Below, one piece after another: positions 9,513 to 16,457 of a stretch of DNA of 64,000 nt; the stretch's first letter is position 1; the number at the start of each line of letters is the position of its first letter. Position numbers and translations under genes: made by a program. This DNA is from Silvimonas iriomotensis (GTDB taxonomy: Bacteria > Pseudomonadota > Gammaproteobacteria > Burkholderiales > Chitinibacteraceae): the NCBI RefSeq assembly GCF_014645535.1, contig NZ_BMLX01000005.1, positions 62,001-126,000 of the forward strand. Direction: 5' to 3'. The notes under the pieces are model-generated. The model was given only the letters and a program-made list of their open reading frames with translations. It did no database searches and had not been told where the DNA came from.

Positions 9513-10898
9513 TCAGCACGGCATGGCAGCACCCTTGCGGGCGTAGCGCCACAGCGTCAGCAGCAGGCAACTGACATAGAACACCAGCAGCACATACAAC
9601 GCCGTTTCTGCCGCACCCGTGGTTTTCATGGAGAAACCAAACAGTTGCGGGATCAAAAAGCCGCCATAAGCGCCGATCGCACTGATAAAGCCACCGGCCG
9701 CAGCAGATTCACGCGTGCCGTTATGTTCAGCCTCAGCGGCAGCCATGCCTTTTTCCTTTGCCTCGCGCTGGGCGCAAGTCAGGAAAATGGTCGGGATCAT
9801 GCGGTAGGTGGAACCGTTACCAATACCGGCCAGCACAAACAAGAACTGGAAGGCGATGAAGAAGCCCCAGAAATTGCCGCCCTGCCCTTGTGCGGGCAGG
9901 AAAGACAGCACCGCAAGCACGGCCACGATCATGCCGGCGAAGATACCGGCGGTGACGCGGGCGCCACCCATCTTGTCGGACACCCAGCCGCCCATGGGCC
10001 GCACCAGCGCGCCAATCAGCGGGCCAATGAACACAAAGCTGGTGACATCCATACTCGGGAACTGGGTTTTGGCCAGCAAGGCAAAGCCGGACGAAAAACC
10101 GATAAAGCTGCCGAACGTGCCCAGATACAGCCAGCACATCAGCCAGTTATCCTTGCGACGGAAAATCACGGCTTGTTCAGAGAACGAGGCACGGGCGCTG
10201 GAGAGATCATTCATGCCGAACCAGGCCGCCACACTGGACGCAATAATGAACGGCACCCAGATAAACGCCGCGTTTTGCAGCCAGATCTGATGTTCAACGC
10301 CATCCTTGGTAAAGGTCTGCGCATCGCCACCAAAGGCCGCGAACATGCCGCCGGTAATCACCAGCGGCATCACGAACTGCGCCACCGACACGCCCAGATT
10401 ACCCAGACCGGCGTTCATGCCATTGGCGTAGCCTTTCTGACTCTTGGGGAAGAAGTACGCAATATTGGCCATGGAGCTGGCAAAGTTGCCGCTACCCAGA
10501 CCGGTCAGGAGTGCAATCACCAGCATCACCGAGTACGGCGTGGTCGGGTCTTGCACGGCCATGCCCAGCCAGACTGCCGGGATCAGCAAGGACGCCGTGG
10601 AAATGGTGGTCCATTTGCGGCCGCCCAGAATCGACGGCATAAAGCTGTAGAAAATGCGCAGCGTAGCGCCCGAAAGCATGGGCAGCGCGGTCAGCAGGAA
10701 CAATTGATCCTTGGTGTACTGAAAGCCGATCAGCGGCATCTTCAGCACCACGATGCTCCACATGATGGAGACCGAAAACGCGAGCAGCAGACAGGGGATG
10801 GAAATCCACAAATTGCGCTTGGCAATCTGCTCGCCCGATTGTTGCCAGAAAGCCTGGTTTTCAGGCTCCCAGCGGGAAATGACAGCAGACGTTGACAT
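9513..10898 (-). CDS. narK: Nitrate/nitrite transporter NarK, first copy
   Basis: A major facilitator superfamily nitrate/nitrite carrier, 461 aa with about 12 hydrophobic segments. The NarK-family Gly-rich signatures are visible: GLGSGNFASSMANIAYFFP, and a second one around AGIGNGSTYRMIP. The start MSTSAVISRWEPENQAFW is chosen because the same N-terminus (RITRWEPNNPAFW) opens the NarK2 protein; upstream in-frame sequence overlaps the promoter. It lies 3.2 kb from narG1 on the same strand but is a separate transcript with its own palindrome at 11014-11033. Confidence 0.95.
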   Translation of the reverse strand: MSTSAVISRWEPENQAFWQQSGEQIAKRNLWISIPCLLLAFSVSIMWSIVVLKMPLIGFQYTKDQLFLLTALPMLSGATLRIFYSFMPSILGGRKWTTISTASLLIPAVWLGMAVQDPTTPYSVMLVIALLTGLGSGNFASSMANIAYFFPKSQKGYANGMNAGLGNLGVSVAQFVMPLVITGGMFAAFGGDAQTFTKDGVEHQIWLQNAAFIWVPFIIASSVAAWFGMNDLSSARASFSEQAVIFRRKDNWLMCWLYLGTFGSFIGFSSGFALLAKTQFPSMDVTSFVFIGPLIGALVRPMGGWVSDKMGGARVTAGIFAGMIVAVLAVLSFLPAQGQGGNFWGFFIAFQFLFVLAGIGNGSTYRMIPTIFLTCAQREAKEKGMAAAEAEHNGTRESAAAGGFISAIGAYGGFLIPQLFGFSMKTTGAAETALYVLLVFYVSCLLLTLWRYARKGAAMPC

Positions 10899-11013
10899 GA
10901 TGACTGGCCTGTGACGATGGAGTATTGGATAGACACCGCCAAGGGTACGACCAGCAAGCCAGTGGCATAACTGGCCACAAGCACGCCGCAAACACTGCAT
11001 TAGAACCATGCGC

Positions 11014-11033
11014 ACTAGACCAAATGGACTAGT
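11014..11033. promoter_or_regulatory. 20-bp near-palindrome upstream of narK1 (NarL-like 7-2-7 arrangement)
   Basis: ACTAGACCAAATGGACTAGT matches its reverse complement at 8 of 10 pairs. Within it TAGACCA (11016-11022), 2 bp, and TGGACTA (11025-11031) form two inverted heptamers in the 7-2-7 spacing used by NarL/NarP. The heptamers match the TACYYMT consensus only partly, so NarL binding is a hypothesis. The element lies 116-135 bp upstream of the narK1 ATG. Confidence 0.5.
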
Positions 11034-11147
11034 TCGCCCCTGGCAAAAAGTCAGGATCATGCGCCAGAACATGGTTTAATAACGGGTTTGGCGCACCGGC
11101 CGGCCCGCGTGCGACCAGGCAACACCAATAAGGGATACAGGGGCAAT

Positions 11148-11759
11148 ATGGACAAGAGAGCGTTTCTGACTGCTGGCGCGGCACTGGTTGCGGGTGTCGC
11201 CACCCCGGCGCTGGCCCGCAAAAAAGAAAAAGCCGCCCCTGCCCCCGAACCCGCCGCACCTGCCCCGACCCTGCTGACAGTCTCTGGCGCCATTACCCGC
11301 AGCAATCGCGGCCCGCTGGACCCGGTGTTTGATCAGCTACTGAAAAAACAGAACGTGCATTTCAACTCGGCCTGGACCCTGACCTTTGCCGACCTGCTGA
11401 AAATGCCGGCGGTAGAAGTCAGCGCCACGCTGGAATACGACGGCAAACCGCACCTGCTCAAAGGGCCGTATCTGGCGCAATTGCTAGCTACGGCCGGCGC
11501 CCCCACCCGTGACGGCACCAAAGTGCTGCTGCGCGCGATTGACGGCTACGCCGCGGGCGTCTCGCTGGGTGACCTGCGCAAGTACCGCTATATCGTCGCC
11601 ACCCACATCGACGGCAAGCCGATTCCGCTGGGTGGCCTCGGCCCGCTCTGGGCGGTGTACTCCCCCGACAGTTTTCCGGAAATGACCGCCAAGCCGCTGC
11701 CTGACCGCTACGCTTCGTGCCCGTGGGGCCTGTATCACATTGAAGTGCTGACGGGCTGA
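11148..11759 (+). CDS. Small exported molybdopterin-oxidoreductase-fold protein
   Basis: A 203-aa protein beginning MDKRAFLTAGAALVAG with an Ala-rich signal region, preceded by ACAGGGG. The mature part resembles the sulfite-oxidase-type molybdopterin-binding fold (PF00174-like): NSAWTLTFADLLKMPAVEVS, then LLKGPYLAQLLATAGAP, RAIDGYAAGVSLGDLRKYRY, and GGLGPLWAVYSPDSFPE. It is much shorter than catalytic members, and the Cys that ligates Mo in SUOX-type enzymes is not evident, so it may be a cofactor-free relative. It is divergent from narK1 and followed by its own terminator. Confidence 0.75.
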   Translation: MDKRAFLTAGAALVAGVATPALARKKEKAAPAPEPAAPAPTLLTVSGAITRSNRGPLDPVFDQLLKKQNVHFNSAWTLTFADLLKMPAVEVSATLEYDGKPHLLKGPYLAQLLATAGAPTRDGTKVLLRAIDGYAAGVSLGDLRKYRYIVATHIDGKPIPLGGLGPLWAVYSPDSFPEMTAKPLPDRYASCPWGLYHIEVLTG

Positions 11760-11784
11760 TCACCGGGCGCCGCCTGCGGAACAA

Positions 11785-11818
11785 ACAAAACCCGGCATTG
11801 CGCCGGGTTTTGTTTTTG
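11785..11818 (+). terminator. Intrinsic terminator
   Basis: A 12-bp stem, ACAAAACCCGGC with GCCGGGTTTTGT, around a 5-nt loop, followed by T-rich sequence. It ends the 11148-11759 gene and can also serve the converging reductase gene. Confidence 0.9.
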
Positions 11819-11838
11819 CTGCGTAGTTCCCCATGCCA

Positions 11839-12720
11839 TCAGGCGGGTACGTTGCCCGCGCCAATCTGATCCAGCGCCGCCAGCATCTGCGGCGGCAGTT
11901 GTACCGCCAGGCTGGCGATATTCTGCTGCAAATGCGCCACGGATGACGTCCCCGGAATCAGCAGAATATTGGGCGAGCGCTGCAACAACCAGGCCAACGC
12001 CACCTGCATGGGCGTGGCGCCACATTGCTCGGCAGCGTGGCTGAGCGCATCGGCCTGCAAAGGCGAGAACCCGCCCAGCGGGAAGAACGGCACGTACGCA
12101 ATGCCCTCGGCCGCCAGGCTGTCGATCAGCGCGTCATCACGCCGTTGCGCCAGGTTGTACATGTTCTGCACGCACACAATCTCGGCGATCGCGCGCCCTT
12201 GCGCCACTTGCTCCGGCAACACGTTGCTAAGGCCGATATGCCGGATCAGCCCGCGCGCCTGCAGTTCGGCCAGTGCCGTCAGTTGCGGCTCCACGTCGCC
12301 CGCAGCGGGGCCGTGAACGCTGAACATCAAGCGCAAATTGACCACGTCGAGCACATCCAGCCCCAGATTGCGCAGGTTGTCGTGCACGGCGGCTTCCAGC
12401 TCGGCCGGGGAGTTGGCCACATTCCACGCCCCATCTGCCCCGCGGCTGGCACCCACCTTGGTGACAATGGTCAGGTTATCGGCATACGGGTGCAACGCTT
12501 CGCGGATGATCTGGTTGGTGACGTGCGGGCCGTAGAAGTTGCTGGTATCAATATGGTTAATGCCGCTTTCGATTGCGGTGCGCAAAACGGCCAGTGCGGC
12601 GGCGCGATCCTTCGGCGGGCCGAAAACCTGCGGGCCAGCCAGTTGCATGGCGCCATAGCCCATACGGTTCACGGTACGGCTGCCCAGGGTAAATGTGCCG
12701 GCGCGGCTTGCATCAGTCAT
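11839..12720 (-). CDS. Aldo/keto reductase family oxidoreductase
   Basis: A 293-aa TIM-barrel NAD(P)H-dependent reductase of the YdbC-like branch. Catalytic residues visible are the Asp and Tyr in HIDTSNFYGPHVTN and the Lys in IVTKVGASRG. The strand that normally carries the catalytic His reads DVVNLRLMFSVHG, so the canonical His is displaced or missing. The C-terminal cofactor loop LLIPGTSSVAHLQQN is intact. It is divergent from a TetR gene, with a candidate operator between them (12771-12801), so it is likely the TetR target. Confidence 0.9.
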   Translation of the reverse strand: MTDASRAGTFTLGSRTVNRMGYGAMQLAGPQVFGPPKDRAAALAVLRTAIESGINHIDTSNFYGPHVTNQIIREALHPYADNLTIVTKVGASRGADGAWNVANSPAELEAAVHDNLRNLGLDVLDVVNLRLMFSVHGPAAGDVEPQLTALAELQARGLIRHIGLSNVLPEQVAQGRAIAEIVCVQNMYNLAQRRDDALIDSLAAEGIAYVPFFPLGGFSPLQADALSHAAEQCGATPMQVALAWLLQRSPNILLIPGTSSVAHLQQNIASLAVQLPPQMLAALDQIGAGNVPA

Positions 12721-12770
12721 TGAAACTACTCCTTCTGAACGGTGGTATCCGGTAAAGCGGGATACATCTA

Positions 12771-12801
12771 GAATACGAATAATCCTTCAGAATTTGTATT
12801 C
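12771..12801. promoter_or_regulatory. Candidate TetR operator
   Basis: GAATACGAAT (12771-12780) and ATTTGTATTC (12792-12801) are inverted arms with 9/10 match and an 11-bp spacer, in the gap between the divergent reductase and tetR genes. The right arm ends 4 bp before the tetR ATG. A TetR dimer operator controlling both genes is the simplest reading. Confidence 0.55.
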
Positions 12802-12805
12802 GCAT

Positions 12806-13444
12806 ATGCGCACAGACTCCCTCCCCACACTCGACGCCCGCAAACGGCCACGCCAGGCCCGATCGCAAGCCACCGTCGATACCATTTTCGAAGCCACTAT
12901 TCAGGTTTTGCTGGCAGAAGGGCTGCCACGCCTGACTACCATCCGCGTGGCCGAGCGCGCTGGTGTCTCGGTCGGCACGCTATACCAGTACTACCCGCAA
13001 AAGCAGGCGCTGCTGTTTGCCGTGCTGCAACGGCACCTGGAACAGGTCGCCCGCACGGTAGATGAAGCCGCGTTGTCCATGCACGGCGCCACGCTGGCGC
13101 AGATGGTCAGAACCATCGTCACCGCGTTTGTGAAAATCAAAACGCAGAACCTGGCCGAATCCCGCGCGCTGTACGCCGTGGCCACTGAACTTGACTCACG
13201 CGAGTACGTGCAGAGCATCAAACAACGCAACCGCGCCGCGCTGGAAGCCATGCTCAGGACGGCCTCCGACGCGCGGTTTGCTGATATCAGCACCGTCACC
13301 TTCATGTTTGCCGGCGTGATGATCGGCCCGATCCAGGTTTTGCTGGAAGGCGAACCCACCCCGGAAATGCTCAAGCTCTTGCCGGAGCAACTGGTGTCGG
13401 TGTGTCTGGGGTATCTGGAACGCGAAGCCCTGCGCCCGGCCTGA
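12806..13444 (+). CDS. TetR/AcrR family transcriptional regulator
   Basis: 212 aa. The N-terminal HTH is clear: KRPRQARSQATVDTIFEAT, then TTIRVAERAGVSVGTLYQYY, then PQKQALLFAVLQRHLE. The C-terminal ligand domain is generic (FVKIKTQNLAESRALYAVA). The ATG at 12806 has no good Shine-Dalgarno and sits next to the candidate operator; longer in-frame versions would overlap the reductase gene. It probably represses the divergent aldo/keto reductase and itself. Confidence 0.92.
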   Translation: MRTDSLPTLDARKRPRQARSQATVDTIFEATIQVLLAEGLPRLTTIRVAERAGVSVGTLYQYYPQKQALLFAVLQRHLEQVARTVDEAALSMHGATLAQMVRTIVTAFVKIKTQNLAESRALYAVATELDSREYVQSIKQRNRAALEAMLRTASDARFADISTVTFMFAGVMIGPIQVLLEGEPTPEMLKLLPEQLVSVCLGYLEREALRPA

Positions 13445-13701
13445 ACGCCGGTTTCAGCCAGGCTGGCCCGGACGCGCCAGCGCAGGAAAGACGTCACCAG
13501 CCCCGCCACCAGCAACCCCAAGGCGCCGCCCGGATAATGATGCTGTTGTGTCTGGTCTTGTGTGCGCTGATCAGCACGGACTGGTGTTGCACGATTTGCA
13601 GCAGGCATGAGTCACCCTCGGCGGGAAGCCAAAACGGGTTGATCCGTCACAAACCAGGTTATGACCAAAGTAATGACCCGACAAGGTGTTTTACCGCCTG
13701 G
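13445..13701. other. Intergenic sequence between tetR and the transposon
   Basis: No convincing gene. Short open frames here are low-complexity or antisense to tetR. The last bases before the transposon form the left copy of the target-site duplication. Confidence 0.6.
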
Positions 13702-13706
13702 GTACA
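13702..13706. repeat. Left target-site duplication GTACA
   Basis: GTACA immediately precedes the TGT terminus at 13707. The identical GTACA follows the ACA terminus at 17252-17256. Five base pairs is the duplication length made by Tn7-family transposases. Confidence 0.8.
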
Positions 13707-13721
13707 TGTTTTCTTCCGAAT

Positions 13722-13840
13722 AAATGAGATTTCCCTTTCAGCACTATTGAGGCTTCCTGGGGAGTCTTTCTAAAAATTGTTGAGACCGATCGAAGCCAAA
13801 AAATGGGATTAGTTAGGTTTTAAGTCTAAAAGTGGGATCG
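13722..13840 (+). repeat. Left-end transposase-site repeats of the Tn7-like element
   Basis: Five related motifs in the same orientation have TGRGA/TGAGG cores at 13725, 13748, 13781, 13804 and 13833 (spacings 23, 33, 23 and 29 bp). The best copies are AGCCAAAAAATGGGATT and AGTCTAAAAGTGGGATC. They match the reverse complement of the right-end motifs. Confidence 0.68.
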
Positions 13841-14046
13841 GAATTTTCCATCTATTCATTCAAGAACGTCCGACAATTGATTGGCTCACTCGGTAGCGCC
13901 GCCCTAACCCCAAAGACATGGCCAGACAGGTCAGTTTCCGGTGCGCCTTGCTCTGCGTCTGCAAGCGTTTGAGACTGACCAGACGATGCGACCGTAGAAT
14001 TCCCTGGTACCGCTACATGAAGCGGGAACCTCTCCAAGGCATTCCA

Positions 14047-14847
14047 ATGAGCGATCAAAGCGATAGTACTCTTAAAAACATAGGAATCTTTTCCGTTCTC
14101 CAAGCTGCAACGGAAGAAAAATTCTTCTTTCTGGCCGCTACTTTTATTCTGTTCCTGGACAACTGCTTTATCGGGTCTGGGCAACCAGGAATATTCGACC
14201 TGGCCCGTAGCAAGGCCTTGATGGACCAGTCCAACCTCGCTACTAAAGGCATTCTTTACTTTGTTGGATTTTCCTTTCTCACAGGCATCCTTTTTCCGCG
14301 GATCACGAGTGATCTATTCACGATGCTCGACTGGATCTTCGACAATCCATTTTCTTTGGTAAGCAACTGGTTCAACGTAAATGAGCAGGTACCGGAACGT
14401 CCGCGTGGGCATGTTTCTGGGTATAAATTGCTCCAACATGCCCATAAAACTCGGGAAAAGTATTACCTGGACCTTCTGGACCAATATGAAGACGACTATG
14501 CCAAGCTGATTCGTAAATGGAGGGAGGACAAGGTCAATAGCTTTTACTGCCTGACCATGTTTGCGATAAATCTTTATCTGGGATGGGGGGCAAGTAACTC
14601 GCTGGCGTACCAGCTCGCCATCCATGCGGGAAACATTCATCTGATCTGGCTAGGGTTGCTCCTTCTGATCTGGCTGTTCCTTTCAAACCTTTTGAGGGAT
14701 CCTCCAACACTGACGGCTTACTGCCCGAGCTTGTATGAAGAGATCAAGAAGGCAGAAATAGAAGAGAAGAAGCGCCGTGACGAATTGCTGGAGAATCGTC
14801 CATCCAACTTCAGGCCACTCCGAAGAGACCGGACTGATCTGGACTAA
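14047..14847 (+). CDS. Polytopic membrane protein, unknown function (transposon cargo)
   Basis: 266 aa from the ATG at 14047. About four hydrophobic segments: near residues 20-42 (FFFLAATFILFLDNCFIG), 65-85 (GILYFVGFSFLTGILFP), 165-185 (CLTMFAINLYLGWG) and 200-222 (LIWLGLLLLIWLFLSNLL). A charged cytosolic stretch (HAHKTREKYYLDLLDQYEDD) lies between the second and third, and a Lys/Glu-rich tail (EEIKKAEIEEKKRRDELLE) follows. I do not recognise the family. Codon use is less GC-rich than the neighbours, consistent with cargo of the mobile element. A defence role is possible by context but unsupported. Confidence 0.7.
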   Translation: MSDQSDSTLKNIGIFSVLQAATEEKFFFLAATFILFLDNCFIGSGQPGIFDLARSKALMDQSNLATKGILYFVGFSFLTGILFPRITSDLFTMLDWIFDNPFSLVSNWFNVNEQVPERPRGHVSGYKLLQHAHKTREKYYLDLLDQYEDDYAKLIRKWREDKVNSFYCLTMFAINLYLGWGASNSLAYQLAIHAGNIHLIWLGLLLLIWLFLSNLLRDPPTLTAYCPSLYEEIKKAEIEEKKRRDELLENRPSNFRPLRRDRTDLD

Positions 14848-14993
14848 TCATACAAACACACGACGAGTTATTGGTATGAGAACAATAGCCGTAAGTTGGG
14901 TTGGAAAAACCCAGGACAACCGAATCCATTTTAATAAGTGAAAGTACAAGCCAAACCCACTGTTCACGATGCTCTCTTCAGTGAGAGTGTTGA

Positions 14994-15040
14994 TTTGCAC
15001 TGAATCCTGACCCACCTTTTGCATCGAATTCTGACCCACC
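14994..15040. repeat. IS21-type terminal direct repeats
   Basis: Two tandem 23-nt units at 14994-15016 and 15018-15040, period 24 bp. Both end TGACCCACC and begin TTTGCA. This is the multiple-repeat end structure seen in IS21-family elements. Confidence 0.7.
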
Positions 15041-15053
15041 TGATGGACCCTTT

Positions 15054-15170
15054 TCAGGGGGTGGGTTGGGGCTGCCTGGGGGCTTTTTTCTCCTTTTCCG
15101 GTGGAAACGTGCTGTTCTTGAAACGGTAGCTGTCGTTCCCGGTTTCAACAATGTGGCAGTGGTGGGTCAG
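15054..15170 (-). pseudogene. IstB C-terminal fragment
   Basis: The minus strand encodes LTHHCHIVETGNDSYRFKNS followed by a Lys-rich tail and stop at 15054. This is the conserved C-terminus of the IS21 helper ATPase IstB. Sequence before LTHHC is unrelated to IstB, so the gene is cut there. Confidence 0.75.
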
Positions 15171-15861
15171 CGAATTGCCGGAAGGCTTCCGGCAACTCCA
15201 GAAGATCCTGCTCAAACGGCCCGGCGGCGATCGGGAAATGGTCGACATCCTCGCCCTGGTGCTGATGCATGATGAAGCCGCCGTGTTGACGGCGGTCGAG
15301 CTGGCCCTGGAAGCCGGAATTCCCTCCAAGCAGACCATCCTCAACTTGCGGATCGGCGTACAGTGTGGCAAGGGTGCAGGGTACCTTCTCTCGGATGGTT
15401 AACCACTCGCTCCGGCTGTAACGATGTGCCGCATTCTGGCGCAGGTTGCGAGCATTGATAAAAGCAGGTGACGCGACAATGTCCGGATGACGATGCAAGG
15501 AAAAGCGAAGGCCGAGAAGGTCTAGCTGGTCAGCCACCGAATTGTATTTTTGCCGGGCTTCATCACTCAGGCCCCCGTCAACCGATTTGCACTCTATGTA
15601 CAAACGCGGCCGCCAGACATCCCGCCAAATGACCTCGATGTCCGGGATGTAGGTGTGCGCGGCGTTGTCAAACCACATCACAAATTCCCTGCATTGCACA
15701 TTCAGACGGGCGACGTCGGGATTGCCTTCAAGAGCAAGCAACATATCCCGCTCGGATTTCGACTCATATACCAGCCTTTGTCCGGTTTTAAATGAGTGAT
15801 GTTCGCCGATGTACTTCATGGAATTGGTATTACTGATAATACGAAGACCGGCCTTCAGCAT
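15145..15861 (-). CDS. TnsA-like transposon endonuclease with replaced C-terminus
   Basis: The start at 15861 follows GGGGAGGTG and overlaps the preceding small ORF. The 238-aa frame has the TnsA N-terminal nuclease domain: VYESKSERDMLLAL (E33/E37), AHTYIPDIEVIW (D74) and LYIECKSVDGG (E90-x-K92), the restriction-enzyme-like triad that cuts the 5' donor strands in Tn7. From about residue 170 (after TLYADPQ) the frame runs antisense through the IS21 remnant, so the C-terminal winged-helix/TnsC-contact region is lost. It is the first transposase-type gene inward from the right end, as in Tn7. It is probably non-functional. Confidence 0.72.
   Translation of the reverse strand: MLKAGLRIISNTNSMKYIGEHHSFKTGQRLVYESKSERDMLLALEGNPDVARLNVQCREFVMWFDNAAHTYIPDIEVIWRDVWRPRLYIECKSVDGGLSDEARQKYNSVADQLDLLGLRFSLHRHPDIVASPAFINARNLRQNAAHRYSRSEWLTIREKVPCTLATLYADPQVEDGLLGGNSGFQGQLDRRQHGGFIMHQHQGEDVDHFPIAAGPFEQDLLELPEAFRQFADPPLPHC
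15175..15349 (+). pseudogene. IstA transposase fragment
   Basis: The plus strand encodes LPEGFRQLQKILLKRPGGDR, then MVDILALVLMHDEAAVLTAV, then ELALEAGIPSKQTILNL, a stretch typical of the C-terminal part of IS21-family IstA. The similarity stops at ILNL, and there is no start or stop belonging to the gene. It lies opposite in direction to the adjoining IstB fragment. Confidence 0.65.
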
Positions 15862-16040
15862 GGGACACCTCCCCATACCACAGGTCGCCAATTGGATTGC
15901 AGCTGGCAAATTTTGGGCGTAACAATGCCCTGAACAAAAGCACTCATGTCTTTGTCTCCATGGGTAATTCGTGGCTCGCGAGGAAGCCACAAACGATGGA
16001 GCGCAACCGTACGTCCGATATCAAACGTTAATGTTGCCAT
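15855..16040 (-). CDS. Possible small ORF upstream of tnsA-like gene
   Basis: A 61-aa frame from the ATG at 16040 (MATLTFDIGRTVALHRLWLP, ending VVWGGVPC). Its stop overlaps the tnsA-like ATG by 7 bp (ATGCTGA), an arrangement typical of coupled genes. No Shine-Dalgarno is seen and the family is not recognised. It could instead be untranslated leader. Confidence 0.35.
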   Translation of the reverse strand: MATLTFDIGRTVALHRLWLPREPRITHGDKDMSAFVQGIVTPKICQLQSNWRPVVWGGVPC

Positions 16041-16247
16041 TGGATTAGTACGGCGACAGAATGAGACTTGATCCCGTCCAAAAGATCGTTCTCCCTCGGC
16101 CAAAGCAATACTTGGCTGAGGGGGTCCCACCCTGACCGTTGCGCTTTACTACTAGGTCACCTGGTTTTATCCCGTTAAATCATTCTCCTGTTTCAATTCA
16201 ATACACATTGATGATAGTGACAGCCCCGAAGGGCTATCGCTGATGAA

Positions 16248-16457
16248 TCAATTGCCATTCATTGCCTTTGATTGTTTTCCGTGTTGTCGGGTTTGCTGTT
16301 CAATCCACTCAAGAACGTCCTCGCGCCGCCAGCGCCGAATGCGGCCGACACGCAGGAACGGCGGGCCTTCGTGCTGGCCAATAATTTTATCGAGCGTTTT
16401 TACGCTGATGCAGAGCAGCTGCGCCACATCTTTGGCTTCCATGAACATGTCGGTCAA
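16248..16457 (-). CDS. AlpA/excisionase-like helix-turn-helix protein
   Basis: 69 aa with a MerR/AlpA-type winged HTH: EAKDVAQLLCISVKTLDKII, then GPPFLRVGRIRRWRREDVLEW. Such proteins act as excisionases or as small activators on mobile elements. The start is TTG at 16457, with GGGAGG 8 bp upstream; the in-frame ATG at 16448 would be 17 bp away. It is transcribed inward from the right end, ahead of the tnsA-like gene. Repeats at 16637-16763 upstream are possible binding sites. Confidence 0.78.
   Translation of the reverse strand: MTDMFMEAKDVAQLLCISVKTLDKIIGQHEGPPFLRVGRIRRWRREDVLEWIEQQTRQHGKQSKAMNGN

Larger units (their letters stand above)
14988..15350. mobile_element. Scrambled IS21-family remnant
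   Basis: From left to right: two 24-bp-period terminal repeats ending in CTGACCCACC (14994-15040), the C-terminal end of IstB on the minus strand (15054-15170), and an IstA fragment on the plus strand (15175-15349). In an intact IS21 element istA and istB are co-oriented, so this is a rearranged residue. It abuts and truncates the TnsA-like gene. Confidence 0.7.

Noticed and set aside
12991-13608. Minus-strand open frame across the end of tetR into the intergenic region
   Set aside because: Mostly antisense to tetR, with no ribosome-binding site or recognisable domain; the hydrophobic part is short.
16011-16190. Possible YodC/DUF2158-like mini-gene (IKPGDLVVKRNGQGG) upstream of the tnsA-like gene
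   Set aside because: No usable start codon in frame and only a vague family resemblance.
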